From Xanthomonas vasicola (GTDB taxonomy: Bacteria; Pseudomonadota; Gammaproteobacteria; Xanthomonadales; Xanthomonadaceae), in contig NZ_JSBW02000038.1 in NCBI RefSeq assembly GCF_000772705.2, forward strand, positions 1 through 36,001: DNA of 36,001 bases. The letters run 5' to 3'. This document shows, piece after piece, positions 27,978 through 36,001 of the stretch (the first letter of the stretch is position 1; every line of letters begins with the position of its first letter). The notes below the pieces were generated by a model. The model had not been told where the DNA came from. It ran no database searches and saw only the letters and a program-made list of their open reading frames with translations. Both the position numbers and the translations under genes were made by a program.

Positions 27978-29318
27978 CTACGCGCGCGCTGCGTCGCGAT
28001 CGGCCATCTCTTTTTCAATCTCGTCGGCACTGCGCGCCAACGCATCGGTGAGCACGCGGTGCCCGTCGGCCGTGATCAGCACATTGTCTTCAGTGCGAAT
28101 GCCGATGCCGCGCCACTTGGCCTCTACCGAGGTGTCGTCGGCAGACACGTACAGGCCCGGTTCGATGGTGAACACCATGCCGGGTTCGAGCAGGCGCGAG
28201 TCGCCGCCCAGCCGGTAGTCGCCCACATCGTGCACATCCAGGCCCAACCAATGGCCGGTCTTGTGTCGATAAAAGCGCTTGTACTGCCCATCAACGATGT
28301 TGCGCTCCAGCTTGCCCTTGAGCAGACCCAGTTGCAGCAGCCCTTCAGTCAAGGTTTCCACTGCCGCCAGATGCCCGGCTTCGTAGGCCACGCCGGGACG
28401 CGCCTGCGCGAGCGCGGCCGCCTGCGCAGCACCGACCAGATCGTGCAACGCACGCTGCGCCGGCGTGAAACGCCCGTTGATCGGAAAGGTGCGGGTGATA
28501 TCGGCCGCATAGCCGCGGTATTCGGCACCGGCATCGATCAGCACCAACTCGCCATCGCGGCTGCGCGCGTTGTTGGCGCGGTAATGCAGTACACAGGCAT
28601 TGCTGCCAGTACCGACGATGCTGCCGTACGCAGGCCACGCATCGGCAGCGCGGAATTCGCGCTCGACCTCGGCCTGCAATTCGTACTCATGCACACCCGG
28701 CCGCGCCAGCCGCATTGCTGCGCGATGCGCACGCACACTGATATCTGCGGCCTGCTGCATCAGCGCGATTTCGTCGCGCGACTTGAACAGGCGCTGCTCG
28801 TGCAGCAAATGGCCCAGCTCTAAAAATTCATGCGGCGGCTGCGCACCATGGCGCACCTGCTCGCGCACCCGCTTGAGCCAGCCGATCAACTTGAGATCGA
28901 AATCGACATTGCGCCCGAAGTGGTAGTACACGCGGCTACGCCCTTCCAACAGGCCATGCAAGATCTCGTCGACATCGTCGATGGGGTACGCGTCGTCCAT
29001 GCCGTAGCGCTCCACCGCGCCTTCCTGACCTTCGCGCGGGCCATCCCAGGCTTCGCGCTCGGCGTCGCGCTCGCGACAGAACAAAATCGCTTCGCCATGC
29101 TTGCGGCCGGGCACCAGCACCAGTACTGCTTCCGGCTCCGGAAACCCGCTCAGATACCAGAAATCCGAATCCTGCCGGTACGGATAGTGCGTGTCGTGAC
29201 TGCGCACGCGCTCGGGCGCGGCCGGCAGAATCAGAATCGCCTGCTCGCCAGCCATCTGCATCAGCTGCTTGCGCCGGCGCGCGTATTCGGCCGTGCCGAT
29301 CCCGGTGAGCTTCTTCAT
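27978..29318 (-). CDS. pepP: Xaa-Pro aminopeptidase PepP
   Basis: PepP removes an N-terminal residue that precedes proline. It is a cytoplasmic M24 metallopeptidase. The 446-residue product has an N-terminal AMP-N domain (to about 150, with DSDFWYLSGFPEPEA) and a catalytic pita-bread domain. Ligands are Asp262 (IDAGAEYRGY), Asp273 (DITRTF), His356 (KTGHWLGLDVHD), Glu386 (IEPGLYV) and Glu410 (IRTEDNVL), all present. The ATG follows the ygfB-like stop by 10 bases, the arrangement found in many gamma-proteobacteria where ubiH follows. Here nothing follows on this strand except the convergent XVIPCD gene. Confidence 0.96.
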   Translation of the reverse strand: MKKLTGIGTAEYARRRKQLMQMAGEQAILILPAAPERVRSHDTHYPYRQDSDFWYLSGFPEPEAVLVLVPGRKHGEAILFCRERDAEREAWDGPREGQEGAVERYGMDDAYPIDDVDEILHGLLEGRSRVYYHFGRNVDFDLKLIGWLKRVREQVRHGAQPPHEFLELGHLLHEQRLFKSRDEIALMQQAADISVRAHRAAMRLARPGVHEYELQAEVEREFRAADAWPAYGSIVGTGSNACVLHYRANNARSRDGELVLIDAGAEYRGYAADITRTFPINGRFTPAQRALHDLVGAAQAAALAQARPGVAYEAGHLAAVETLTEGLLQLGLLKGKLERNIVDGQYKRFYRHKTGHWLGLDVHDVGDYRLGGDSRLLEPGMVFTIEPGLYVSADDTSVEAKWRGIGIRTEDNVLITADGHRVLTDALARSADEIEKEMADRDAARA

Positions 29319-29328
29319 GGCGGGCCGA

Positions 29329-29871
29329 TCAGTTCAGACGTTGCCGGAAACGCGGCCCCATCACGCAGTCGCCATGCAGCAACAGCACTGCCACGCGCAC
29401 GAATTCTTCGATCTCGGCCAGTGCAGTGTCGTCTTCATCGGCCGCGTCGAAGTCGTCGCTGGACGCCTGCGCCAGACGCGCCAGGTCCTGCAACGCTTCC
29501 TCGCCTTCTTCGCTCAGTGCCGGGCGCTGCTGCGCAGCCAGACCAAATCCACCCAGGAAGGCGCGGCACCAGTCGAACAAGGCATCTGTACGCGCCGGCA
29601 ACGGGGCGCCGTCTTCGACAAGCAGTAGCTCGAAGGCGAAATCGCGGTCTTCCAGTTGCGCCACGGTGGCCTGCCGCAGCTGATCCAGCGCCCCGCCCTG
29701 CTTGGGTGCGCCCTGGCCGGTGTCGGCCAGAATGCGTGCCAGCCAGTCGACGCTGTCGGCACCGCCGCCGGAGAGCCACCCGCACAGCCCGCCATGCAAC
29801 TCCGCCGCAGAGGACGCCAGCGCCAGCTGACGGCTTTCGTTTTGCACAGCGGTTACGTCGGGCAGATCCAT
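29329..29871 (-). CDS. UPF0149 (YgfB/YecA) family protein
   Basis: The 180-residue product is a UPF0149 protein: [17 protein letters not shown] near residue 20, [14 protein letters not shown] near 100, and [14 protein letters not shown] towards the end. The family is all-helical and of uncertain biochemical role; a YgfB homologue in Pseudomonas affects beta-lactamase control. Very acidic loops ([11 protein letters not shown]) are usual. It is the first gene of the two-gene unit with pepP and is divergent from the TIGR02449-zapA unit across 235 bases, in which a promoter for each side must lie but none is clear. Confidence 0.92.
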   Translation of the reverse strand: MDLPDVTAVQNESRQLALASSAAELHGGLCGWLSGGGADSVDWLARILADTGQGAPKQGGALDQLRQATVAQLEDRDFAFELLLVEDGAPLPARTDALFDWCRAFLGGFGLAAQQRPALSEEGEEALQDLARLAQASSDDFDAADEDDTALAEIEEFVRVAVLLLHGDCVMGPRFRQRLN

Positions 29872-30106
29872 CGGGTCATCCAGGCTGAAAAGCGATAAGG
29901 TGCCGACGCAGGGCCGGCGACATGACTTCCCAGTGTATCAAGGCAACCCGCATGGGCCGCAGTCTGCGTTCCATGCAGCGTTCCACGCGTATGAGGCTGG
30001 CCTGTCTAGATTCTGCCCGGAGCCTTGCAACGCTTGGGCTCACGCTAACGGCCAGGGCATACGAGGACGCTTGACCGCCGCGCGCACGCGCCCCTATCGT
30101 GAGCGC

Positions 30107-30328
30107 ATGGACAACGCTGCCGCCCTCGCTCAGATCCGCGCCCTCGCTGCCCGCGTAGAGGCCTTGGTGGAGCGTACCCAACGGCTCACCGACGAGAACC
30201 GCAGCCTGCGTCATCAACAAGAGCAGTTGATCGGCGAGCGTTCGCAACTGTTGACCAAGAACGAGCAGGCGCGCGCGCGTGTGGAAGCGATGATCGCCCG
30301 CTTGAAGTCACTGGAGCAGCACACGTGA
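30107..30328 (+). CDS. TIGR02449 family coiled-coil protein (ZapB-like)
   Basis: This 73-residue product is nearly all coiled coil (about 5-70; ALAARVEALVERTQRLTDEN with regular leucine and arginine spacing). It matches the short proteins called TIGR02449 that are encoded just before zapA in gamma-proteobacteria. A ZapB-like role as a partner of ZapA at the division ring is inferred from size, coiled coil and gene order. A much longer frame starting at 29900 is not used because its upstream part is not coding in character. The stop overlaps the zapA start (GTGA). Confidence 0.85.
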   Translation: MDNAAALAQIRALAARVEALVERTQRLTDENRSLRHQQEQLIGERSQLLTKNEQARARVEAMIARLKSLEQHT

Positions 30329-30624
30329 GCAACAACGAACCGGTCAGCGTGCGTATTCTGGATCGTGAATACACGGTGGGCGTGACTGCGGACGAACGCG
30401 AAAGTCTAACCGCCGCGGCGCGTCTGCTGGATTTACGCATGCGCGAGATCCGCGGCAGCAATCGCATGGCGGCGGTGGACCGTGTGGCCGTGCTGGCTGC
30501 GCTCAATCTGGCGCATGAGTTGCAGCAACTGCGCGAACAGCAGGCGCTCTACGACCGCGAATTGGCGAATACGCTGGACACCTTGAATCGCCGGCTCGAC
30601 AGCGTTGCCGACACGCCGCGCTAA
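30325..30624 (+). CDS. zapA: Cell division protein ZapA
   Basis: ZapA binds FtsZ and bundles its protofilaments at midcell. The 99-residue product starts at a GTG (30325-30327) that overlaps the preceding stop. VSVRILDREYTVGVTADE is the typical N-terminal strand pair; a long C-terminal helix (LRMREIRG through LNRRLDSV) gives the tetramer coiled coil. Length and layout fit. The order coiled-coil gene, zapA, 6S RNA, fau is conserved. Confidence 0.94.
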   Translation: MSNNEPVSVRILDREYTVGVTADERESLTAAARLLDLRMREIRGSNRMAAVDRVAVLAALNLAHELQQLREQQALYDRELANTLDTLNRRLDSVADTPR

Positions 30625-30706
30625 GTGGAATTCGCGCTGCCATCGCAAATATGAATCCTCAATCCCGTCGGCCGACGAATGGGCTAGCCATCGCGGCGCA
30701 GAGGTC

Positions 30707-30712
30707 TATAAT
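30707..30712 (+). promoter_or_regulatory. -10 box of the 6S RNA gene
   Basis: A perfect TATAAT lies 7 bases before the expected 5' end of 6S RNA. No convincing -35 hexamer is found 16-18 bases upstream. Confidence 0.6.
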
Positions 30713-30718
30713 TCGCCT

Positions 30719-30906
30719 GCGTTCTCTGCTGTAAACGACAGCGTGCAAAACATTCGCCTTGTCCCTTAATTACGACCGCGGGAGCGCGACGAAGCTGGGT
30801 GTGCAAGTCCGCCTTTTAGCGGGAAGCCCGATGGCCTCACAACGTCCCCACTTGAACCCCGGGTTCAAGGTCGTTTCGCCCGCATCGTCATGGCGGAGAA
30901 TGCAAA
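30719..30906 (+). ncRNA. ssrS: 6S RNA
   Basis: 6S RNA mimics an open promoter and binds the housekeeping RNA polymerase in stationary phase. The gene lies in the conserved slot between zapA and fau. Its ends can pair (GCGTTCTC near 30720-30727 with GGAGAATGC near 30896-30904), which gives the long closing stem. A weakly paired central region (GTCCCTTAATTACGACCGC) would form the bubble. It contains no open reading frame in the sense direction. The ends are estimated to within several bases. A strong terminator follows. Confidence 0.8.
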
Positions 30907-30909
30907 TCT

Positions 30910-30940
30910 GAAACGGCGCCTTCGGGCGTCGTTTCTTTTT
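30910..30940 (+). terminator. Terminator of 6S RNA
   Basis: GAAACGGCGCC (30910-30920) and GGCGTCGTTTC (30925-30935) pair over 11 bases with one G-U and a TTCG tetraloop, followed by TTTTTGTG. Between here and fau (30941-31235, about 295 bases) I see no gene or RNA. Confidence 0.85.
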
Positions 30941-31235
30941 GTGTGTCCGAAATTTGGGCGGCTGCGATGGCGATGACTGCGTCGGCGATGCAGACGTGTT
31001 GTTTGCATGCCCTCTGTGCTGGCGCGGCTCCAACGCGCGTGCGCGACGGCAGTGTGCACTGCGCTGTGCTCTCGCCACGCTTTACAGCCCCGCATGGGCG
31101 GTGGTGCAAGCGCCGTGTGTTTGCAAGCAGCGCATGCAACTGGAAGTTGTGTCTCCAGGGCAGCACTGCACGCGCCGCTAGGCACATGCACGTGCGCCAT
31201 CGACAATGCAGCACCGATTGTGCCGCGAGACACCG

Positions 31236-31822
31236 ATGACCGAGGACCGAGATGCGTTGCGTCAGCTATTACGCGCACACCGACGCAGCCTGCCGGCAAC
31301 GCAACGCTTGGCCGCAGCCGATGCGTTGGCGGAGCGTTTGCTGGCGCTGCCGTTCGCACCGTGCAGCGGCGCAGTGGCGGGGTACTGGGCGATGGATGGC
31401 GAAATTGCGCTGCATCGCTGGCAACTGACCCTACCGAGCGAAGTGCGCTACTGCCTGCCGGTGCTGGATGGCCGCGTGCTGCGCTTTGCGCCGTGGCGAC
31501 CGGGCCAGCCGCTGGTGAGCAATCGCTACGGCATTCCCGAGCCGGAGGTGGACCGCGCCGACACGCTGGCACCGGAGGAGATGGCGCTGGTGGTCACGCC
31601 GCTGACCGGTTTCGATGCAGCGTGCCGCCGGCTGGGAATGGGAGGCGGCTGGTATGATCGCAGCTTCGCGTTCCGGCATCGCCAGGCGCCGCCGCCCTGG
31701 CTGGTCGGCGTCGGCTTCGCTGCGCAGCAGGTGCCCGCCCTGCCCACCGAAACGTGGGATGTGGCGGTCGACGCTATCTGCACCGAACACGCCACCTTCC
31801 TGAAAGACGACGCCGTTTCCGA

Positions 31823-31826
<4 letters not shown>
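31236..31826 (+). CDS. fau: 5-formyltetrahydrofolate cyclo-ligase
   Basis: The enzyme converts 5-formyltetrahydrofolate to 5,10-methenyltetrahydrofolate with ATP. The 196-residue product from the ATG at 31236 has the N-terminal RxxLRxxRRSLP pattern, NRYGIPEPEVDRAD, and the phosphate-binding motif GFDAACRRLGMGGGWYDR near residue 133. An ATG ten codons earlier (31206) is possible; neither has a good ribosome site. Its stop overlaps the ATG of the EVE gene. It follows 6S RNA, whose read-through is cut by the terminator, so a promoter is expected in 30941-31235. Confidence 0.93.
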
Positions 31827-32293
<467 letters not shown>

Positions 32294-32301
32294 CCGGGAA
32301 A

Positions 32302-32378
32302 GGGAGTCGGGATGTGAGATTTGCATATCCCGACTCAGCCCAGCCGCTCTTGCAATTCCCGATCCCCCAATCCCGAGC
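32302..32378 (+). repeat. Paired G-rich/C-rich repeat between the EVE gene and rpiA
   Basis: GAGTCGGGAT (32304-32313) pairs perfectly with ATCCCGACTC (32327-32336). A second C-rich stretch with CCCGATCCCCCAATCCCGAG (32358-32377) follows and ends 8 bases before the rpiA ATG. The order, G-rich arm after the stop and C-rich arm before the next start, is the same as at recG/nucleoside hydrolase and yicC/gmk. Confidence 0.7.
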
Positions 32379-32385
32379 CTCAACA

Positions 32386-33033
32386 ATGTCCGAAGCAAAA
32401 CGCCTGGCCGCCGAGAAAGCGATCGATTACGTGGACGACGGCATGATCGTCGGAGTGGGCACCGGCTCGACGGTGGCCTACTTCATCGACGCGCTGGGCC
32501 GCATCGGCCATCGCATCAAGGGTGCAGTGTCCAGCTCCGAACAAAGCACCGCGCGCCTGCGCCAGCACGGCATCGAGGTGCTGGACCTCAACCACACCGG
32601 CAATCTGTCGCTGTATGTGGACGGTGCCGACGAGTGCGACCCGAATCGCTGCCTGATCAAGGGCGGCGGCGCCGCGCTGACACGCGAGAAGATCATCGCC
32701 GAGGCCAGCGAGCGCTTCATCTGCATCGTCGACCCGAGCAAGCAGGTGCCGGTGCTGGGCAAGTTCCCGCTGCCGGTGGAAGTGATTCCGATGGCACGCA
32801 GCCTGGTGGCCCGGCAGATCCTGGCGCTCACCGGTGGTCAGCCGGTGTGGCGCGATGGCGTGGTGACCGACAACGGCAATGTGGTGCTGGACGTGCACAA
32901 CCTGCAGATCACCGACCCGGTGGCGCTGGAGCGCAGCTTGAACCAGATTCCTGGCGTGGTGTGCGTGGGTCTGTTCGCGCGGCGCCCGGCCGATGTGGTG
33001 ATCATCGGCGGTGAACCGCCGCGGGTGATCTGA
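32386..33033 (+). CDS. rpiA: Ribose-5-phosphate isomerase A
   Basis: RpiA interconverts ribose 5-phosphate and ribulose 5-phosphate in the pentose phosphate pathway. The 215-residue product has GVGTGSTV (23-30) for phosphate binding and the catalytic set Asp79, Asp82 (YVDGADECD), Lys92 ([14 protein letters not shown]) and Glu101, each two positions earlier than in E. coli RpiA. The ATG at 32386 is the only sensible start. There is no Shine-Dalgarno sequence; the C-rich repeat arm occupies that place. Confidence 0.96.
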   Translation: MSEAKRLAAEKAIDYVDDGMIVGVGTGSTVAYFIDALGRIGHRIKGAVSSSEQSTARLRQHGIEVLDLNHTGNLSLYVDGADECDPNRCLIKGGGAALTREKIIAEASERFICIVDPSKQVPVLGKFPLPVEVIPMARSLVARQILALTGGQPVWRDGVVTDNGNVVLDVHNLQITDPVALERSLNQIPGVVCVGLFARRPADVVIIGGEPPRVI

Positions 33034-33066
33034 ACATCGCGCGCTTGCACGCGTACGCGCAATTTA

Positions 33067-33093
33067 GGCCCGCATTGCGAAGCGATGCGGGCC
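33067..33093 (+). terminator. Hairpin after rpiA
   Basis: GGCCCGCATTGC (33067-33078) and GCGATGCGGGCC (33082-33093) pair over 12 bases with one wobble and a GAA loop. No T-run follows on the plus strand, so it may only stabilise the rpiA mRNA end. Confidence 0.45.
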
Positions 33094-33161
33094 GGACCCA
33101 TCGCGTTCGCAATGCCCTAACAACGCACCGCAGCAGCTTGACGCACGTGGCCGCTTGCCAG

Positions 33162-33641
33162 ATGGTGCGGCATCCCCGCCCGCTGGTATGCCTTATGTGT
33201 TGTCGTTCTCTTGCCCTTGCGTTCTTGATCCTGCTCGGCGGCTGCGCCAGTAGCGGCGGCAGCTGGGTGGAACTCGCGGGCACGCGCTACAAGGTAGAGC
33301 TGGCGCAGAACAACGCTGATCGCGCCAAGGGCCTGATGTTCCGCGATGCCATGGACGAAGACCGCGGCATGCTGTTCATCCACGACCGCCAGGAGCCGCT
33401 GGCGTACTGGATGAAGAACACCAAGATCGCGCTGGATATCCTGTACTTCAATGAGCAGCGCCGGCTTGTCTCGCAGCAGCGCGATGTGCCGCCGTGTTCG
33501 GCCGGCGACGCCTGCCCGCCCTACCCCAGCAAGCAGCCGGCGCGCTATGTGCTGGAGCTCAACGCCGGCCAGGCCGCCAAACTCGGCCTGAGGGACGGTG
33601 CGACGCTGACCTTCAGCCCGGACATCCCGACGCTGAAATAA
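33162..33641 (+). CDS. DUF192 family lipoprotein
   Basis: The product has a signal segment with LALAFLILLGGC, a clear lipobox, then a DUF192 domain: ELAQNNADRAKGLMFRD, GMLFIHDRQEPLAYWMKNT, IALDILYF, and VLELNAGQAAKLGLRDG. The domain is a small beta fold of unknown activity, usually secreted. The start is uncertain: 33162 gives 159 residues and 33195 gives 148; neither has a good ribosome site. The protein is probably anchored on the periplasmic side. Gaps on both sides (128 and 199 bases) contain nothing I can name beyond the hairpin after rpiA. Confidence 0.88.
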   Translation: MVRHPRPLVCLMCCRSLALAFLILLGGCASSGGSWVELAGTRYKVELAQNNADRAKGLMFRDAMDEDRGMLFIHDRQEPLAYWMKNTKIALDILYFNEQRRLVSQQRDVPPCSAGDACPPYPSKQPARYVLELNAGQAAKLGLRDGATLTFSPDIPTLK

Positions 33642-33840
33642 ACGCTGCATCCAGGTCATTGGACATCCGGCGAGCGCTTGGCATGCCTCCCGACAATACC
33701 GGCGCGATACCTGCCGAACCAGTAACCGCGCCCGTTGACGGAGCGCTCAACATTCCGCCGTCACGCGGCACGCGCGGCACGCGTCACTGTCAGGAAGTAC
33801 CGGACTTGAACCCTGCGCCGCTTGCCGACACTCTTGCAGC

Positions 33841-34686
33841 ATGGTCGACATGCTCCCACTTCCCCATTGGACCGCGCTCGCCAACCTGGACGACGATGCG
33901 GTGCCGTTAATGTCCACCGCGCTGCTGATCGCGCGCGACGAGTATCCGCAGCTGAATGCCGAGCTCTACGACACGCTGGTGCAGAGCCACGTCGAGCATC
34001 TGCGCCGTGAGGTTGACGCGATTGATGTGTGGCCGCTGAAGATGGCGGCGGTCAATCGCTACCTGTTCGACGAGTTGGGCTACTCGGGCAATCACGACCA
34101 GTACTACGACCCGCGCAACAGCTACCTCAACCAGGTGTTCGAGCGCCGGCTGGGCAATCCGATTTCGCTGGCAATGGTGCAAATCGAAGTCGCCCGCCGG
34201 CTGGGCATCCCGTTGGCGGGGGTGTCGTTTCCCGGCCATTTCCTGGTGCGTCTGCCGGTAGATGACGGCGTGCTGGTGATGGACCCGTTCAACGGCGGCC
34301 GTCCGCTGGGCGTGGATGAGCTGCGCGAACGTGCCCGCCCGCATCTGGGCGGCGAAATCCCCGACGACCGCGCGCTGGCACAGATTCTCGACCCCGCACC
34401 GCACCGCGCGATCTTGATCCGCATCCTGCGCAACCTGCACGGCGTCTATGCCGATGCCGAGCACTGGGACCGCGCTGCCCGCAGCGCCGACCGCATCCTG
34501 AAGCTGGTGCCCGACCAACCCGAGGCCCTGCGCGACCGCGGCATGGCCTATCTGCATCTGGGCCACCGCAACGGCGCACGCCACGATCTCTCGCGCTACC
34601 TGGTACTCAACCCGGGCGCGCAGGACGCGGCTAATTTGCACGAGCACCTGGTGGACTTGAACAGCCAGCGCTCACGGGCGCATTGA
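33841..34686 (+). CDS. SirB1 family transglutaminase-like/TPR protein
   Basis: The 281-residue product matches the SirB1 family: an N-terminal transglutaminase-like domain (about 30-190, with YDPRNSYLNQVFERRLGNP, ISLAMVQIEVARRLG, GVSFPGHFLVR and DPFNGG) and C-terminal TPR-like helices (about 205-270, RILKLVPDQPEALRDRG). In true transglutaminases a Cys-His-Asp triad is used. Here the His of GHFLVR and the Asp of MDPF are seen, but no cysteine occupies the first place, so enzymatic activity is doubtful. An alternative ATG lies three codons later. No ribosome site is evident. It appears to be a single gene. Confidence 0.88.
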   Translation: MVDMLPLPHWTALANLDDDAVPLMSTALLIARDEYPQLNAELYDTLVQSHVEHLRREVDAIDVWPLKMAAVNRYLFDELGYSGNHDQYYDPRNSYLNQVFERRLGNPISLAMVQIEVARRLGIPLAGVSFPGHFLVRLPVDDGVLVMDPFNGGRPLGVDELRERARPHLGGEIPDDRALAQILDPAPHRAILIRILRNLHGVYADAEHWDRAARSADRILKLVPDQPEALRDRGMAYLHLGHRNGARHDLSRYLVLNPGAQDAANLHEHLVDLNSQRSRAH

Positions 34687-34887
34687 TCGGGCGTAAGCAA
34701 CCGCTCGCCACCGCCAAGCTGCCCTAGCGGGGCGCTGTTCTTTGGTTCTCAGGAAAGCAGGCATTAGTATGCCCCCAATCCGGTTCCCACTCGACGCCGC
34801 CACCGTAGTGCCAATTGTTGCAGCCGGACTCATTCCAGCAGTGGCATTGCAGTGGTCAGTGTCTGATGACGCCCCTCCAACGGCAGC

Positions 34888-35079
34888 TCAGTCGACCTCC
34901 ACCATCTCGAAGTCTTCCTTGGTCACGCCGCAATCGGGGCAGGTCCAGGTGTCGGGCACGTCCTGCCAGCGGGTGCCCGGGGCAATGCCTTCTTCGGGGA
35001 TGCCGTCGGCCTCGTGGTAGAGAAACCCGCAGACGACGCACATCCAGGTGCGGTAGGTGGTCGTGGATGTCTCGCTCAT
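34888..35079 (-). CDS. Rubredoxin
   Basis: Rubredoxins are small iron proteins that carry single electrons. The 63-residue product has the four iron ligands Cys14, Cys17 (MCVVCGFLY), Cys47 and Cys50 (TCPDCGVTK), with [20 protein letters not shown] between them, as in classical rubredoxins. I chose the ATG at 35077-35079; an upstream frame start lies in the thiE leader. It is divergent from thiE across 71 bases, a common pairing in Xanthomonadaceae. No partner oxygenase or reductase is in view. Confidence 0.95.
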   Translation of the reverse strand: MSETSTTTYRTWMCVVCGFLYHEADGIPEEGIAPGTRWQDVPDTWTCPDCGVTKEDFEMVEVD

Positions 35080-35150
35080 CGGATAATCGCGGTCATGCAA
35101 CGGTGGGGCTACATTGTCCCATCCCATCCACCGCTTTCGGAAGCGCTGAC

Positions 35151-35774
35151 ATGCCCAACCGTCTTAACGTTCGCGGTGTGTACCTGATCACCCCGGACGA
35201 GCCCAACACGCAGCGCTTGCTCCTGCGCACGGCGCCATTGCTGGCGTCGATCACCTGGCTGCAATACCGCAACAAGCAAGCGGACGCGGCGCTGCGGCTG
35301 CGTCAGGCCAGCGCCTTGCACGAATTGTGCGCGGCACACGGTGTGCCATTGATCATCAACGACGATGCGCAGTTGGCGGCGCAGGTCGGTGCGCAAGGCG
35401 TGCATCTGGGCGAAGACGATGGTGATGTAGCGGCGGCACGCGCGCTGCTGGGCGAGCAGGCCATCATCGGGGTGTCGTGCTACGACGAGATCGAGCACGC
35501 GCGCGCGGCAGCCGCAGCGGGCGCCAGCTATGTGGCCTTCGGTGCGTTTTTCCCGACCACCACCAAACAGACGACACGGCGTGCCACGCCTGCGTTACTG
35601 CAGCGGGCCGCCGAACTGCACCTGCCGCGCGTGGCGATCGGTGGCATTGCGCCCGCGCAGGTGCCTGCGCTGGTGACTGCGGGTGCCGATTTGATTGCCG
35701 TAGTCAGTGGCGTGTACGCGGCACCGGATCCGGTTGCTGCAGTGCAGGCGTATCGCGCGGGGTTTGGTTCTTAA
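35151..35774 (+). CDS. thiE: Thiamine phosphate synthase
   Basis: ThiE joins HMP pyrophosphate and the thiazole phosphate to make thiamine phosphate. The 207-residue product starts [17 protein letters not shown] and has [29 protein letters not shown] with metal and diphosphate residues, [23 protein letters not shown] and [14 protein letters not shown] precedes the ATG by 8 bases. The gene is complete. An IS begins 100 bases beyond its stop, so any gene that normally follows it lies past the element. Confidence 0.96.
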   Translation: MPNRLNVRGVYLITPDEPNTQRLLLRTAPLLASITWLQYRNKQADAALRLRQASALHELCAAHGVPLIINDDAQLAAQVGAQGVHLGEDDGDVAAARALLGEQAIIGVSCYDEIEHARAAAAAGASYVAFGAFFPTTTKQTTRRATPALLQRAAELHLPRVAIGGIAPAQVPALVTAGADLIAVVSGVYAAPDPVAAVQAYRAGFGS

Positions 35775-35778
35775 GGCG

Positions 35779-35796
35779 GCAAGCGTTTTGGCTTGC
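35779..35796 (+). terminator. Weak hairpin after thiE
   Basis: GCAAGC (35779-35784) and GCTTGC (35791-35796) form a 6-bp stem with loop GTTTTG, 4 bases after the thiE stop. No T-run follows; a role in termination is only possible. Confidence 0.25.
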
Positions 35797-35874
35797 AGGC
35801 TCGAGCTTCCGTCCAAGGCTTGTAATGCGCTGCAAGCTAGTGCGTCCTTATTTCGCTGCATCTCTTGATTAAAA

Positions 35875-35895
35875 AGTTGTCCCTGAAAAATCCCC
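35875..35895 (+). repeat. Terminal inverted repeat of the right IS
   Basis: AGTTGTCCCTGAAAAATCCCC reads inward from the left end of the second element. It aligns with the minus-strand end of the left copy (657-676). Confidence 0.65.
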
Positions 35896-35896
35896 T

Positions 35897-36001
35897 TCAA
35901 GCGCCCCGTGCCGTCTGTGACAGCGGCACGTGGCTAAAGGATGGCCATTCCATCGCCCGCATCCAGGCACGCAAAAACGCGATCCAGCGCAGCAGCCAGC
36001 G
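35897..36001 (-). CDS. IS5-family transposase, C-terminal 34 residues
   Basis: Reading the minus strand from the edge, the frame gives RWLLRWIAFLRAWMRAMEW followed by 15 residues and a TGA at 35897-35899. This is the C-terminus typical of IS1478-like transposases (NLRWLLRWIAFLRAW). Only the last 34 codons are inside the window, so whether the gene is intact is unknown. Confidence 0.75.
   Translation of the reverse strand, partial: RWLLRWIAFLRAWMRAMEWPSFSHVPLSQTARGA

Larger units (their letters stand above)
35875..36001 (-). mobile_element. Second IS5-family (IS1478-like) element, 3' end only
   Basis: A terminal repeat at 35875-35895 matches the one at 657-676, and the C-terminus of a related transposase lies on the minus strand directly inside it. 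The element continues beyond the right edge. It has the same orientation as the left copy. Confidence 0.75.

Noticed and set aside
30770..31078. Minus-strand frame across 6S RNA
   Set aside because: It runs antisense through a structured RNA gene and its terminator; composition is not protein-like.
34742..35020. Plus-strand frame with a hydrophobic N-terminus ([18 protein letters not shown]) near rubredoxin, considered as a small membrane protein
   Set aside because: Its second half is antisense to rubredoxin, there is no ribosome site, and no family is recognised.

Overview
This window is chromosomal DNA from a Xanthomonas species. The evidence is the high GC content, the gene orders pilMNOPQ / mrcA, yicC-gmk-rpoZ-spoT-ridA-recG and ygfB-pepP // TIGR02449-zapA-6S RNA-fau, a protein made only of a Xanthomonadales type IV secretion recruitment domain (XVIPCD), IS1478-like IS5-family elements, and heptad G-tract intergenic repeats. 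The species or pathovar cannot be fixed from the sequence alone.

Layout, left to right. (1) 1-676: one end of an IS5-family (IS1478-like) element, transposase on the minus strand and running off the window. (2) 677-5669, minus strand: the type IV pilus alignment/secretin operon pilM-N-O-P-Q with overlapping stops and starts, ending in a hairpin terminator. pilN carries an in-frame amber codon, and the secretin half of pilQ is much poorer in GC than the rest. (3) 5884-8310: divergent mrcA (PBP1a). (4) 8637-9287: an orphan nucleotidyltransferase-like gene between terminators and palindromic repeats. (5) 9680-12451, minus strand: gltA, rpmE2 and a nucleoside hydrolase gene. (6) 12605-19749, minus strand: recG, ridA, spoT, rpoZ, gmk and yicC, the stringent-response and nucleotide block. 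(7) 19859-22742, plus strand: rph, a VOC protein, rdgB and hemW, the first three coupled by 4-base overlaps. (8) 22867-27217, plus strand: a DUF1631 protein overlapping a PilZ protein, then pepQ. (9) 27377-27772: a stand-alone XVIPCD protein. (10) 27978-29871, minus strand: ygfB-like gene and pepP. (11) 30107-32293, plus strand: TIGR02449 coiled-coil gene, zapA, 6S RNA, fau and an EVE-domain gene. (12) 32386-35774: rpiA, a DUF192 lipoprotein, a SirB1-like protein, rubredoxin (minus strand) and thiE. (13) 35875-36001: the end of a second IS1478-like element in the same orientation as the first.

Most of the window is conserved housekeeping sequence. The parts that deserve a second look are accessory or structural. 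They are the orphan XVIPCD protein, the pilN nonsense codon beside a mosaic pilQ, and paired G-rich and C-rich arms that lie just after the stop of one gene and directly on the start of the next at three co-directional junctions (recG-nucleoside hydrolase, yicC-gmk, EVE-rpiA). A second family of palindromic intergenic elements and the two directly oriented IS copies that bracket about 35.2 kb are also of interest. I did not find a clearly new multi-gene system.
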